A DNA stretch of 64,000 bases. Source: Magnetococcales bacterium (GTDB taxonomy: Bacteria > Pseudomonadota > Magnetococcia > Magnetococcales > UBA8363). Shown here one piece after another: positions 8,879 through 17,665 of the stretch. The DNA lies in the NCBI GenBank assembly GCA_002753515.1, contig PEAK01000016.1:1-64000 (forward strand), in the 5' to 3' direction. Below the pieces are notes generated by a model. That model was not told the DNA's origin and did not search any database. It worked only from the letters and a program-made list of their open reading frames with translations. The stretch's first letter is position 1. The number at the start of each line of letters is the position of its first letter. The position numbers and the translations under genes are program-made.

Positions 8879-9061
8879 CTAAACCGCAACCAACACGGAA
8901 AACGTAGTTTTCCAGTGTCATTCCCGCGGAAGCGGGAATCCAGAAAGTCAGGGAAAGGTGTGTAGGCTCCCCCCCGATTCAGGCATTCGGGGGCAGGCTC
9001 TGGATCCCTGCTTTCGCGGGGATGACAGAAACTACGCATTCTAAGGTAGATGCGCTTTAAG
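8879..9061 (+). repeat. Inverted-repeat element, copy B (after flgJ)
   Basis: The gap between flgJ and flgM carries a second copy of the element found at 4824-5003. It starts with TAAACCGCAACCAACACGG and ends near GTAGATGCGCTTTA. The internal pairs CGTAGTTTTC/GAAACTACG and TCATTCCCGCGGAAGCGGGA...CGCGGGGATGACA are kept. The block is flanked only by intergenic sequence. About 115 further bases before flgM show no gene. Confidence 0.75.
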
Positions 9062-9177
9062 ATTGGGATGCGAACTGGCGAAAAATAGAGTACATGATCG
9101 TGGGTATTGGACGCTGCTTTTCGTTGGTCAGCCAATGCCATCAGGCCACTTGTCAGGTCACGGGATGAGAGATTGCA

Positions 9178-9495
9178 ATGGTCACAAAAATTAAAAGTAC
9201 CGATGTCAGCCGCCTTGGCCGGATCACCGGTCGCAAGGTTTCCGGGACTCAGGGCCGAACCGGCACCATCATTTCGGCGCCACCACCCAAGCGGCGGGAT
9301 GATATCGCCGTTTCCCCCATAGCGCGTGCCATTAATATGGCGGATGAGGTGGCCCATGCCGCTCCCGATATCCGGGCGGCAAGAGTTGCCCCGATTCGGG
9401 AAGCGATTGCCAATGGCGAATACAAAGTGGACAGCGTTTCCGTGGCGGACAAAATTTTGCGTCAGGTGGTCATGGAACGGCGTAAACTGACTTGA
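9178..9495 (+). CDS. flgM: Anti-sigma-28 factor FlgM
   Basis: 105 residues with a basic, disordered N-terminus and the conserved FlgM C-terminus: APDIRAARVAPIREAIANGEYKVDSVSVADKILRQ contains the (V/A)xxIR.aI..G.Y.vd...vA.k.l pattern that binds sigma-28 (FliA). FlgM holds sigma-28 inactive until the hook is complete and is then exported through the flagellum. GAGAG lies about 7 bases before the ATG. flgN follows after 12 bases, the usual flgMN pairing. Confidence 0.88.
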   Translation: MVTKIKSTDVSRLGRITGRKVSGTQGRTGTIISAPPPKRRDDIAVSPIARAINMADEVAHAAPDIRAARVAPIREAIANGEYKVDSVSVADKILRQVVMERRKLT

Positions 9496-9507
9496 TGATC
9501 GGATACC

Positions 9508-10044
9508 ATGACCACTCAAAAGCCTCCTCCAGAAGTCCCGGATGCCATTCGCCAGGAAGTTGAAAAACTGGTCCAGGTCGTGGACCCCTTGGTGTCGCTT
9601 TATAAAGGACTGGCCAAGCTCTTGGAAGCGGAACGCAAGGCTTTGGACGATCGCAATCCCGATTTGATGGAAACATTGGCGAGTCAGATCGGTCGGGTTT
9701 TGGAGGAAATTCAGGCGGCGGACCATTTGCGGCAAAAAATGACCCGGCAATTGGGGGCCAGATTCGGCTTGACGGGTGACCATCTCAATTTAAAGTCCCT
9801 GGATCAGGCCATGGGGGGGAATACCGCCCTGTTGGCGTTGCGCGAACGCCTCAAAGGTGCCATGGACAAGGCCGACAGCCTCAACCGCCATAATCAGGCC
9901 GTATTCAAGGGGGTTCTGGCCGCCACCGAGTCCATCCTGCGGGTGGTCAAGGAGAGTACCCAGGGACCGGTCGCTTCCTACAATCGCAAGGGGGGGCGTC
10001 ATGCCTCTGCAAACAGATTCCATTTTATTTCAAAACAGTTATGA
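9508..10044 (+). CDS. flgN: FlgN-like flagellar export chaperone
   Basis: 178 residues, mostly helical and charged, with the FlgN pattern of an N-terminal helix pair (LVSLYKGLAKLLEAERKALDDRN), a second pair around residues 60-130 and the C-terminal NRHNQAVFKGVLAATESILR helix typical of the family. FlgN chaperones hook-filament junction proteins FlgK and FlgL to the export gate. The assignment rests on this pattern plus position behind flgM. The C-terminus continues with a glycine/basic tail. FlgK and FlgL are not in the window. Confidence 0.8.
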   Translation: MTTQKPPPEVPDAIRQEVEKLVQVVDPLVSLYKGLAKLLEAERKALDDRNPDLMETLASQIGRVLEEIQAADHLRQKMTRQLGARFGLTGDHLNLKSLDQAMGGNTALLALRERLKGAMDKADSLNRHNQAVFKGVLAATESILRVVKESTQGPVASYNRKGGRHASANRFHFISKQL

Positions 10045-10065
10045 TCGTTCATAGCCGTATTTATG

Positions 10066-10167
10066 TTTGATTTGTTGCTGTCTTTGATTTGTTGCTGTCT
10101 TTGATTTGTTGCTGTCTTTGATTTGTTGCTGTCATTGATTTGTTGCTGTCTTTGATTTGTTGCTGTC
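10066..10167 (+). repeat. 17-bp tandem repeat, six copies
   Basis: Six head-to-tail copies of TTTGATTTGTTGCTGTC run without interruption. Copies five is ATTGATTTG-type (T to A at its first base), and a partial seventh copy (ATTGATA) follows. The 17-base period is not a multiple of three, so the overlapping minus-strand ORF rich in Gln/Asn/Lys is an artefact. The array lies 22 bases after flgN and about 170 bases before csrA. Such arrays vary in copy number by slippage. Confidence 0.9.
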
Positions 10168-10335
10168 ATTGATACCGGGCACAGGATGTGGCCTGAACGT
10201 TTGTGAAACAATGGATATTGTCTCGCACGACCTCCAGAGCATAGCCTGTCCCAACACCAGGGATGGTATCAACCGGGTTTCCATCCGCATTGGCCCTCCA
10301 TTACCCACACTGCTTTTGACGCGGGGACACGACCT

Positions 10336-10572
10336 ATGTTGATTTTGACACGGAGAATAGGTGAGAGCTTGACGATTGGCGATGATATCAAGATTACCTT
10401 GCTGGGTATCAAAGGTAATCAGGTGCGCATCGGCGTGGAGGCTCCGCGCGATGTTCAGGTGCATCGCGAAGAGATCTACGACAAAATCAAACGCGAAACC
10501 CGCAAGGCCAACCGTCGCATGCCCGATTCGGTTCTGGATCAGGCTTCGAGGATTTTGTCGGGGGGGTCTTGA
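10336..10572 (+). CDS. csrA: Carbon storage regulator CsrA
   Basis: 78 residues with the complete CsrA fold: [20 protein letters not shown] at the start, [22 protein letters not shown] in the middle and a helical tail. The key RNA-binding arginines (R6 or R7 and the VHREEIY arginine) are present. CsrA dimers bind GGA motifs near ribosome-binding sites and control carbon flow, motility and biofilm. In several bacteria csrA sits with flagellar genes and is antagonised by FliW, which is not in this window. About 290 bases with the 17-bp array separate it from flgN, so it probably has its own promoter. Confidence 0.96.
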   Translation: MLILTRRIGESLTIGDDIKITLLGIKGNQVRIGVEAPRDVQVHREEIYDKIKRETRKANRRMPDSVLDQASRILSGGS

Positions 10573-10618
10573 TTTCCTTCGTTAGGAAATAGGTGCCAGT
10601 GCTTGAGCAACAGGAATT

Positions 10619-11524
10619 ATGGAAAATCAGGAAGAAAAAAACAGCTCCCAGTACGACACCACCCTCAAGGATTTGTTTGAAAAGCCGCCACAACGCTTGT
10701 TGCAGATGTTGATCGGACGGGAAGCTGTACAGCTTCTGCCAGTTGAATTCGCTTCCACCCAAAAGCGAATTCCCGATCTGGTGTTTCTACTGGAGGATGA
10801 TTCGATTTTTCATCTGGAGTTGCAAAGCAGTTCTGAGGGGATGGATTGGCGCATGCTGATGTATTACTCGTTGATACGTCAGCGTTATCCGAGTAGAGTT
10901 CTGGTTCAGAGGGTGTTGTATGTTGGGCTGGAAAAGTGGAATCCCACCTCGGCTATCGAAGAGCCGAGTTTGTCCTTCCGCTACGAGGTGATTGACATCC
11001 GCAGCATTGACTGCCGGCAGTTGATGGACAGCCCGTCCTTGGAGGAAAATATCCTGGCGATCCTGTGTCGGATCGACAACCAGAGAGAGGTGATCCAGGA
11101 AATCTTGTATCGAATCAGTGACCTCCCGATAAAAGCCAGGGCGGATGCCCTGACAAAATTGGTCATTTTAGCCAAGTTGCGTCGACTGGAAATGGTGGTT
11201 AAAACGGAGGCTGAAACAATGTCATTAACCTTTAATTTAATGGAAAACGATGTATTCCGACCAATGATCCTGAAGGAGCTGAGGGAAGCTGAGCGGGTGG
11301 GCGAACTGAGAGGGGAGCAGAGAGGTGAACTGAGGGGTGAACAAAGAGGCGAACAGAGAGGCGAGGCCAAAATCCTGACCCGCCAGCTACAGCGCCGTTT
11401 TGGTATCGTACCCGACTGGGCCAGTGAAAAGATCACTAAAGCCGAGCCGTCCTCTCTGGAGGAATGGAGTCTTCGCATCTTCGAAGCCCAATCCTTGGAC
11501 GATGTTTTCTCGGACAGGACATGA
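10619..11524 (+). CDS. Rpn/YhgA-like nuclease-family protein with DUF4351, copy 1
   Basis: 301 residues. The first half follows the Rpn/PDDEXK transposase-like pattern: YDTTLKDLFEKPPQRLLQML, then IPDLVFLLEDDSIFHLELQ, where the D...ExQ residues fit a PD-(D/E)XK core, and a WRMLMYYSLIRQRYP helix. A Gly-Glu-Arg repeat (RGEQRGELRGEQRGEQRGE, 12-base DNA units) links to a C-terminal DUF4351-type helix (RQLQRRFGIVPDWASEKI). E. coli Rpn proteins are DNA endonucleases that raise recombination; the role here is unknown. A close paralog lies at 14823-15680, and the repeat linker is present only in this copy. Confidence 0.85.
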   Translation: MENQEEKNSSQYDTTLKDLFEKPPQRLLQMLIGREAVQLLPVEFASTQKRIPDLVFLLEDDSIFHLELQSSSEGMDWRMLMYYSLIRQRYPSRVLVQRVLYVGLEKWNPTSAIEEPSLSFRYEVIDIRSIDCRQLMDSPSLEENILAILCRIDNQREVIQEILYRISDLPIKARADALTKLVILAKLRRLEMVVKTEAETMSLTFNLMENDVFRPMILKELREAERVGELRGEQRGELRGEQRGEQRGEAKILTRQLQRRFGIVPDWASEKITKAEPSSLEEWSLRIFEAQSLDDVFSDRT

Positions 11525-11569
11525 CCATTGCAATCCTGTTGGGAATCAATGGACATGTCCGGTTCTGTG

Positions 11570-11600
11570 GCCAATAAATTGTCCGGCTATGTTTATTGGC
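11570..11600. other. Perfect 9-bp stem-loop between convergent genes
   Basis: GCCAATAAA at 11570-11578 and TTTATTGGC at 11592-11600 are perfect inverted repeats with a 13-base loop, placed between the convergent ends of the Rpn-like gene and the Hsp70-like gene. There is no uridine run on either side, so a classical intrinsic terminator is not proven. It could block read-through in both directions. Confidence 0.35.
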
Positions 11601-11683
11601 GTGTGTATGCGATCTGGTTCCCCTCTTGATCATGCTCAGGTGCCAGACACCTTGCGATGTGATGATGTAGAATAAAAAAACCG

Positions 11684-14560
11684 CTACAGGACGACGATTT
11701 CGCGGTATACCACCTCTTCGGGTCGTTTTTCAATTTGTTCGATGGATGTGGCCAGGCAGATTTCCACCCGGGATGGGGCGACGGCCTGGATGAACAGTTT
11801 GCGTCCCTGGGAACCGGGGCCGAAGGTCATGCTTCTCTCTTGGAGTTCCCGGACACCACGGCGCAATTCTCCCAGGCCGGCCTGGGGCGAGGTGGAAAAG
11901 ACCAGGACAAAGGTACCCCGTGTTGGAATGCCCAATTCATGCCATACGTAGTAGGGGCCGTTTTGTTGCAGCACCGGTTGAAAGCGTCCCCGTTTCAAGC
12001 CACCGACAAAGAATGTGAACGGTGCTTCCCCCTGACGATTTTCCAAAGTGGGGCCGGCGGCGAGGAAGGGTTCCCCCGGGATGAGTTTCAGGAGGCCGAT
12101 GGCGACGCCGGTTTTGGCGGTGGGTTTGTAGGGGTTGTCGGGGTCACCCGGTGGGGGGCGATGGATAATCAAGTTCTTGCAACCCATGGAATTTTGGATG
12201 CGTTCAAGAACGGGATTCTTTTTCAAGCCCCCCGGGGGTGGTTCCCATTTGTGCATTTTTTCCTGGGCCATGGCGGCGAAGAGTGCCTGCACCAGCAGGG
12301 CACGACTGGCGTTTCCGGCTTGCAGGATGTGGATTTCCGCCGGATCCAGACCGCGGGCGCTGAAGGCTTGTTTCATGGCGATGAAGAAACGATGCACCCC
12401 CTTGCCGACGCGGGAGACGAGGAAATGGTTGACATGGTTGCGGTCCACCTTGAAGCTGACCATGGTTTTTTCACGGGAACGGTTGAGGAGTTCCAGTTCG
12501 AGTATGCCAACGCGTTTGTTGGGGTGGCAGGTTTGGAAGTCGGAACGCAGGGTGAAGCTGGCATCCATGATTTCCTGGCTCAACATATCGCCGATGCGGT
12601 CTGACATTCTGCGTATGATGGGAGCGCCATCCGATCCGGCACCGCCGTGCCGACTGTCATCACCGATGGTATCCCATTGAAAATTTTCCCATAATTCCCG
12701 AACCTGGGCCATGACCAGGGCGGTATTGGTTTGGGCGACGTGGGAATGATCAAGAAAGAGTTCATGACCGGGAAATTTTTCCCCTTCGGGAGGCATGGAG
12801 AAAGGGATGCGGTGTTCGCGGCATATGTCCAGATTATCCTGGAACACCAGGTAGGCGACATTGGCGACCAGGTTTTCGCCGCCGAGATACATGTCACCGC
12901 TGGCACCGAAATGGTTGATCACCTGTTCGTAGCCGCTCTGGGTTTCTTCGTCGGACGGTCTGCGATAGATGCCGAAGTCAAAATCGGTACTGCCGCCACC
13001 GAAGTCGAACACGGCATAGGCCACGCCGTCTTCCGTGGCTTCGATATCCAACTGTTCCAGGGCGCACGCGGCATAAGCGGCGGGCTCTGAGGCTTCCTCG
13101 GTGACGCGGAAGCGGTGGATTTTTTCGGACTCCATGAGTATGGCCGGCAGGCTGCGCATCAAGCCGCGGGCGAAACTGGAGCGAATTTGATGTTTGACTT
13201 CTTTGGGATAGGTGACGGGGAATGTCATACAATATTCCAAGAATAAACCGTTAGAACGGTTGTTGATGAACAGGCCGAGGTAGTAGGCATACAGTTCGAT
13301 GGGGTCGAAGGGGTCATCTTTGCCAACGGTGATCCGCTGGCCGGGAACCGGCATGGGGGCGTTGGTGGGGGTGAATTCCATCTCAAATCCGGTTGCCTGA
13401 TCGGTAATGCGCAACAGGTGTCCACTGCGTGCTTGCAAGGGCCATTGTTTAATGGCGGTCAGCATGCTGGCGACAATGGCTTGATTGGCTTCGTTCTCGC
13501 GAAAATTGATGAGGGCTTCGTGGGAAAAGTGGAAGTCGTCCCAACGGGTCATGGGGCGATACGCCTCAGATTTCCACACGTCCAGGAGTTGTGGCAGGTT
13601 GATGAATTCCAATATGGTGGGATTTTGATAATCACCGGGGATGGGTTTGCGGTAAAAATCGGTCATGCCCACCCGCATGAGGGAGACTTTGCCATTTTCC
13701 CGGCAGGCGACAACGGTGGAACTGGTGCCGAAATCGATGGCGACAACGCCGTTCTTCACATCTTTTTCCGGGTTGCGGGCCTCCCAGGGTTGTTTCAACT
13801 CCACCCCTATCCAGCCGGTTCCGGTGGGTTTCTTGGGTTGGTAGAGTTCCCACAATCCTTTTTCCATGTCCAGCAGATAGGATTCTTCCAGGACCGGCAG
13901 TCGTGCGCGGATGTAGTCCCCTTCCAGCAATAATTGTTTGAGGGCTCGGAGAGAGGGGGGGGTGGTGGTTTGGGTTTTTTTGCTGGCGCTGAGGGTCAAG
14001 GTATAGAGTTGGTTGAGTTTGTCGGTGATGTCGGTGACATCCTGGGGCAGCAGGGAATTGGCGACGATGAAGGAGAAAATATCGCGTTGGGCTACCCGAT
14101 GCACGGGAAGGACCATGGTGTTTTCATCCGGCTGCCCGGTTTCGCCGGAACCGACTTTGACGGTGAGGAAATTTTGGCCATCGGTTGTGAGGTCTTTGGC
14201 CAGGAGGGCGGTGCGGGCAAATTTTTCGTGTTCGCGAAACAATTTTTCCCGGGCCACGGATTTGAGTTCTTCGACGCTGGGCAGCTCCCAGTTCTTGAAG
14301 GTGTATATGTGGAGCCGGGCTAAAAATTGGAAGACTTCTTCGCCCTGGGCCTGGAAGCCATGCAACAACCACAGACAGCGTAATTGATTATCAAAGAAAA
14401 ATTTTGGCTGTTTGATGAAAGATATAAATCTTTGTTTTTGAAGGAGCTTGAGGATGTCTTGGCGTAAGGCGCGAATATCGGCCTCAAGCTCGGGATCAAT
14501 TTTGTGTTGCAGTTGTGGCGTTAATTGATTCTCACGAAACCAGACCTTGCTGACTTTCAT
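11684..14560 (-). CDS. Large Hsp70/actin-fold ATPase-like protein, function unknown
   Basis: 958 residues from the ATG at 14560, which has GGAG five bases upstream (a TTG at 14578 is the longer alternative). An N-terminal region of about 270 residues matches nothing I recognise. An actin-fold ATPase follows, with phosphate-1 VVAIDFGTSSTVVACREN near 272-288 and phosphate-2 VFDFGGGSTDFDFG near 517-530. The ATPase is interrupted by long inserts and no DnaK substrate-binding domain is apparent. Residues 680-780 may hold the adenosine motif (EIHILQAGNASRALLVQALF). It stands alone between two Rpn-like paralogs. It may be a specialised chaperone or a scaffold, but no partner is evident. Confidence 0.8.
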   Translation of the reverse strand: MKVSKVWFRENQLTPQLQHKIDPELEADIRALRQDILKLLQKQRFISFIKQPKFFFDNQLRCLWLLHGFQAQGEEVFQFLARLHIYTFKNWELPSVEELKSVAREKLFREHEKFARTALLAKDLTTDGQNFLTVKVGSGETGQPDENTMVLPVHRVAQRDIFSFIVANSLLPQDVTDITDKLNQLYTLTLSASKKTQTTTPPSLRALKQLLLEGDYIRARLPVLEESYLLDMEKGLWELYQPKKPTGTGWIGVELKQPWEARNPEKDVKNGVVAIDFGTSSTVVACRENGKVSLMRVGMTDFYRKPIPGDYQNPTILEFINLPQLLDVWKSEAYRPMTRWDDFHFSHEALINFRENEANQAIVASMLTAIKQWPLQARSGHLLRITDQATGFEMEFTPTNAPMPVPGQRITVGKDDPFDPIELYAYYLGLFINNRSNGLFLEYCMTFPVTYPKEVKHQIRSSFARGLMRSLPAILMESEKIHRFRVTEEASEPAAYAACALEQLDIEATEDGVAYAVFDFGGGSTDFDFGIYRRPSDEETQSGYEQVINHFGASGDMYLGGENLVANVAYLVFQDNLDICREHRIPFSMPPEGEKFPGHELFLDHSHVAQTNTALVMAQVRELWENFQWDTIGDDSRHGGAGSDGAPIIRRMSDRIGDMLSQEIMDASFTLRSDFQTCHPNKRVGILELELLNRSREKTMVSFKVDRNHVNHFLVSRVGKGVHRFFIAMKQAFSARGLDPAEIHILQAGNASRALLVQALFAAMAQEKMHKWEPPPGGLKKNPVLERIQNSMGCKNLIIHRPPPGDPDNPYKPTAKTGVAIGLLKLIPGEPFLAAGPTLENRQGEAPFTFFVGGLKRGRFQPVLQQNGPYYVWHELGIPTRGTFVLVFSTSPQAGLGELRRGVRELQERSMTFGPGSQGRKLFIQAVAPSRVEICLATSIEQIEKRPEEVVYREIVVL

Positions 14561-14822
14561 AACCTCTCCCGATCCCAAGCGGCATCCAACGTGTTGGGAC
14601 GCTATTCTATCTGGTTTTTGTTAACATTGCATCGGTAATTATTGCCATCTGGAATGGTTGGCACCCAGTGCCGACAAATTCCAGTGGACTGCAAGGCTGA
14701 AATCCTGGACAATCTGACCGTGGAAGAATTGTTTCACCGTGGTCCAACGTCTCGTCGTCAGGTTTCGGACACTGCGTGTGCGCGTCAATGAGCGCAGTGA
14801 CAACTTGAAGCCAACAGAAATT

Positions 14823-15680
14823 ATGGAAGATCAAAAAGAAAAGAACAGATCCCAGTACGACACCACCCTCAAGGATTTGTTTGAAAAGCCGCCGCAACGT
14901 TTGTTGCAGATTTTGATCGGACGGGAAGCTGTGGAACTTTTGTCAGTGGAATTCGCTTCCACCCAAAAGCGTCTTCCCGATCTGGTATTCTTGATGAAGG
15001 ATGATTCGATCTTTCATCTGGAGTTGCAAGGCAGATATGAGGTCATGGAGTGGCGCATGCTGATATATTACTCGGTCATACGTCAGCGTTATCCGAACAG
15101 AGTTTTGGTTCAGAAAGTACTGTATATCGGGCTGAAAGAGTGGCAAAGCGGATCGGCTATCGAAGAGCCGAATTTATCCTTTCACTACGAGGTGATTGAT
15201 ATCCGCAGCATTGATTGCAGGGAGCTGCTGGAGAGCCCGTCCTTGGAAGAAAATATCCTGGCCATCCTTTGTCGGATCGACAACCAGAAAGAGGTGATCC
15301 AGGAAATTTTGTATCGAATAACCGAACTACCGATTAAAGCCAGGGCTGATGCCCTGACAAAGTTGGTCATCTTATCCAGGTTGCGTCGACTGGAAACGTT
15401 CGTTAAAGAGGAGGCTGAAGAAATGTCACTGACCTTCAACTTAATGGAAAACGATGTATTCCGGCCAATAATCATGAAGGCACAGAGGGATAGTGAGCAG
15501 ATTGGCCGGCATGATGGCGAAGCAAAAATGTTAACCCGCCTGTTGCAACGTCGTTTCGGTACCGTGCCCGACTGGGCCAGCGAAAAAATAACCAAAGCAG
15601 ACCTGTCATCCTTGGAAGAATGGAGCCTCCGGTTTGTGGATGCCCAGTCCCTGGACGATGTTTTCGCGGACAAGGTGTAA
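14823..15680 (+). CDS. Rpn/YhgA-like nuclease-family protein with DUF4351, copy 2
   Basis: 285 residues from the ATG at 14823; the track's longer start has no family match. It is closely similar to copy 1 along its whole length (QYDTTLKDLFEKPPQRLLQ, LPDLVFLMKDDSIFHLELQ, LTFNLMENDVFRPI, RRFGTVPDWASEKITKA) but lacks the RGE repeat linker, which accounts for most of the 16-residue difference. Even the leader is alike (CAACAGRAATTATGGAARATCA). The pair is therefore a recent duplication or gene-conversion product. The expected activity is a PD-(D/E)XK DNA endonuclease; catalysis is unproven. Confidence 0.85.
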   Translation: MEDQKEKNRSQYDTTLKDLFEKPPQRLLQILIGREAVELLSVEFASTQKRLPDLVFLMKDDSIFHLELQGRYEVMEWRMLIYYSVIRQRYPNRVLVQKVLYIGLKEWQSGSAIEEPNLSFHYEVIDIRSIDCRELLESPSLEENILAILCRIDNQKEVIQEILYRITELPIKARADALTKLVILSRLRRLETFVKEEAEEMSLTFNLMENDVFRPIIMKAQRDSEQIGRHDGEAKMLTRLLQRRFGTVPDWASEKITKADLSSLEEWSLRFVDAQSLDDVFADKV

Positions 15681-15831
15681 TGGAATGGTCCGCCCTGCTC
15701 CAGGGAGTCTGCTTGCAGGGGAGTCGTCTGTTGTGGGTTTATAGGAGTACATGCTATGGGAGAATCTGTCAGGGTGATATCCTTAAGCTGAAACTTGAAA
15801 CCAAACTATTGAAAAATGAGCGGACGATACG

Positions 15832-17622
15832 ATGATTGTACTGGGTGTCAATGAGGGACATAACGCCGGCGCAGCCCTTTTGGTGGATGGTAAACTGGTT
15901 GCGGCCATCAGCGAAGATCGACCGACACGGCAAACCACGCGGTCCGGTTTTCCATTCCAGGCGATTGAAGGGTGTCTGGCTCTGGCTGGGATCACGAAGA
16001 AAGAAATTGATCATTTGGCGATTGCCAGTACGCAATTACCACCCAAATATTTTTGGATCCCCAGGGAATCGTTTTCCATTGCCGATTTTTGGCGGGAACA
16101 GAACGATTATTGGAAACCGCGCCTGTTCGCCGGACAAAAACCTTCTTACATGGAAATATTCAAGCACCGGATGGATCCGTCCCGGTTTGTTTATGATGCA
16201 TCGTTGGTGCATGGAGAAGATGACCTGGAAGGGATGTTGGCGGCACGGCTCAAGCATCACGAAGCCTATTTTGGCTTGCCTCGGGAGCGGATGGCCGTTT
16301 ATGACCATCATACCTGTCATGCCTGGTATGGGTTCATGGTCCATCCCGAACGCTTGCAGCGGGATCTCGTGGTGTTTACCGCCGATGGGGCGGGGGATGG
16401 CGTCAATGGTACGGTCTGGTATGCGCCACGCGGGCAACCGTTACAGGAATTGCAGCGGACCAACCAATGCAATATTGGTCGCATCTACCGTTATGCCACC
16501 CTGCTCCTGGGGATGAAACAGTTTGAGCATGCCTTCAAGACCATGGGTCTGGCCCCCTACGCCAACCCCAAATACGGTCGGGCGGCCTATGAGGTGTATG
16601 CCGAAACCTTGCAGGTGGATGGTTTGGGTTTTTCCTATCGGGTCAAGCCAAAGGATCATTTTTTCCATTTCAAGGAAAAATTGGAGGGGATGCGCTTTGA
16701 TGGCATTGCCTGGGGCGTGCAAAAACGTACCGAAGAGTTGTTGTCGGAATGGATAGGCAACGGCGTCAGGCAAACGGGATCGGGGCATGTGGTGTTCAGT
16801 GGCGGCGTTGCCATGAACATCAAGGCCAACAAGGTGGTGTGGGAACGGGAGGATGTCCACAGCCTGTTCGTGCCACCCGGATCGGGGGATGAATCGTTGG
16901 CGATTGGTGCCGCGTGCAAGGCGGTGGTGGACTTCGCCAAACTCCCCGGGGAAAGCATCCAGGCTTGCCGTCCGATGACATCGGCCTATCTCGGTCCCGA
17001 ATACACCCCGGACACAATCGAAAAAAAATTGGATCATGCGCAAGGATTGTCGGGGTGTTCGGTCGAGAAGACGGATACCCGGCGCGTGGCCTCTCTGTTG
17101 GCTCAGGGGCGGGTCGTGGGCCGGTTTGCCGGCAGGGGGGAGTTTGGCCAACGCGCCTTGGGCAATCGTTCCATTTTGGCCGATCCAAGGTCACGGGATG
17201 TGGTGCGTACCATCAACGAAATGATCAAGCAACGGGATTTTTGGATGCCCTTTGCTTCCAGCGTTCTCGCGGAACGGATGCCGGATTACGTGGTGAATCC
17301 CAAGCACCTGGCCGCCGATTTCATGACCCTGGCCTTCGATTCCACCCCGTTGGCACAGCGCGACATGATCGGGGCGTTGCATCCCTATGATCTGACCTCC
17401 AGGCCGCAAGTCGTTCACAGGGAGATGAATCCGGGCTATCATGAGTTGATTTCGGCGTTTTCTGCTTTGACCGGGGTTGGGGCGTTGCTCAATACATCGT
17501 TCAACCTCCATGGCGAGCCCATTGTCCATACCCCGGAAGATGCCATTTCCACCTTTTTGCGTTCCGGTCTGGATCACCTGCTTTTGGGCGACTGGTTGCT
17601 GTCCAAGCCCGGTCAATCTTAA
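15832..17622 (+). CDS. NodU/CmcH/TobZ-family carbamoyltransferase
   Basis: 596 residues, the usual family length. The N-terminal Kae1/YrdC-related domain opens with IVLGVNEGHNAGAALLVDGK and SEDRPTRQTTRSGFP, and has the metal-binding HHTCHAWYGF near 160 and TADGAGDGVNG near 182. The C-terminal domain has GRFAGRGEFGQRALGNRSIL and FWMPFASSV, typical of the carbamoyl-AMP transferring half. Such enzymes move a carbamoyl group from carbamoyl phosphate onto a hydroxyl of a sugar or antibiotic. With the NeuB-like and glycosyltransferase genes downstream, it probably decorates a glycan of a surface polymer or flagellin (inference). Confidence 0.92.
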   Translation: MIVLGVNEGHNAGAALLVDGKLVAAISEDRPTRQTTRSGFPFQAIEGCLALAGITKKEIDHLAIASTQLPPKYFWIPRESFSIADFWREQNDYWKPRLFAGQKPSYMEIFKHRMDPSRFVYDASLVHGEDDLEGMLAARLKHHEAYFGLPRERMAVYDHHTCHAWYGFMVHPERLQRDLVVFTADGAGDGVNGTVWYAPRGQPLQELQRTNQCNIGRIYRYATLLLGMKQFEHAFKTMGLAPYANPKYGRAAYEVYAETLQVDGLGFSYRVKPKDHFFHFKEKLEGMRFDGIAWGVQKRTEELLSEWIGNGVRQTGSGHVVFSGGVAMNIKANKVVWEREDVHSLFVPPGSGDESLAIGAACKAVVDFAKLPGESIQACRPMTSAYLGPEYTPDTIEKKLDHAQGLSGCSVEKTDTRRVASLLAQGRVVGRFAGRGEFGQRALGNRSILADPRSRDVVRTINEMIKQRDFWMPFASSVLAERMPDYVVNPKHLAADFMTLAFDSTPLAQRDMIGALHPYDLTSRPQVVHREMNPGYHELISAFSALTGVGALLNTSFNLHGEPIVHTPEDAISTFLRSGLDHLLLGDWLLSKPGQS

Positions 17623-17665
17623 ATATTGTGAAAAAATAATGCTATATTAAGGGGCATGGTCTGCC

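Noticed and set aside
9162-9177. GG-N10-GC (GGATGAGAGATTGC) just before the flgM ATG
   Set aside because: A transcript from it would begin after the flgM start codon; the GAGAG part is better read as the ribosome-binding site.
9999-10211. Gln/Asn/Lys-rich minus-strand ORF over the tandem array
   Set aside because: It is only the translation of the 17-bp repeats, whose period shifts the frame; no ribosome site or family match.
10213-10226. GG-N10-GC (GGATATTGTCTCGC) upstream of csrA
   Set aside because: The -24 and -12 boxes match sigma-54 only at the minimal dinucleotides, which is expected by chance.
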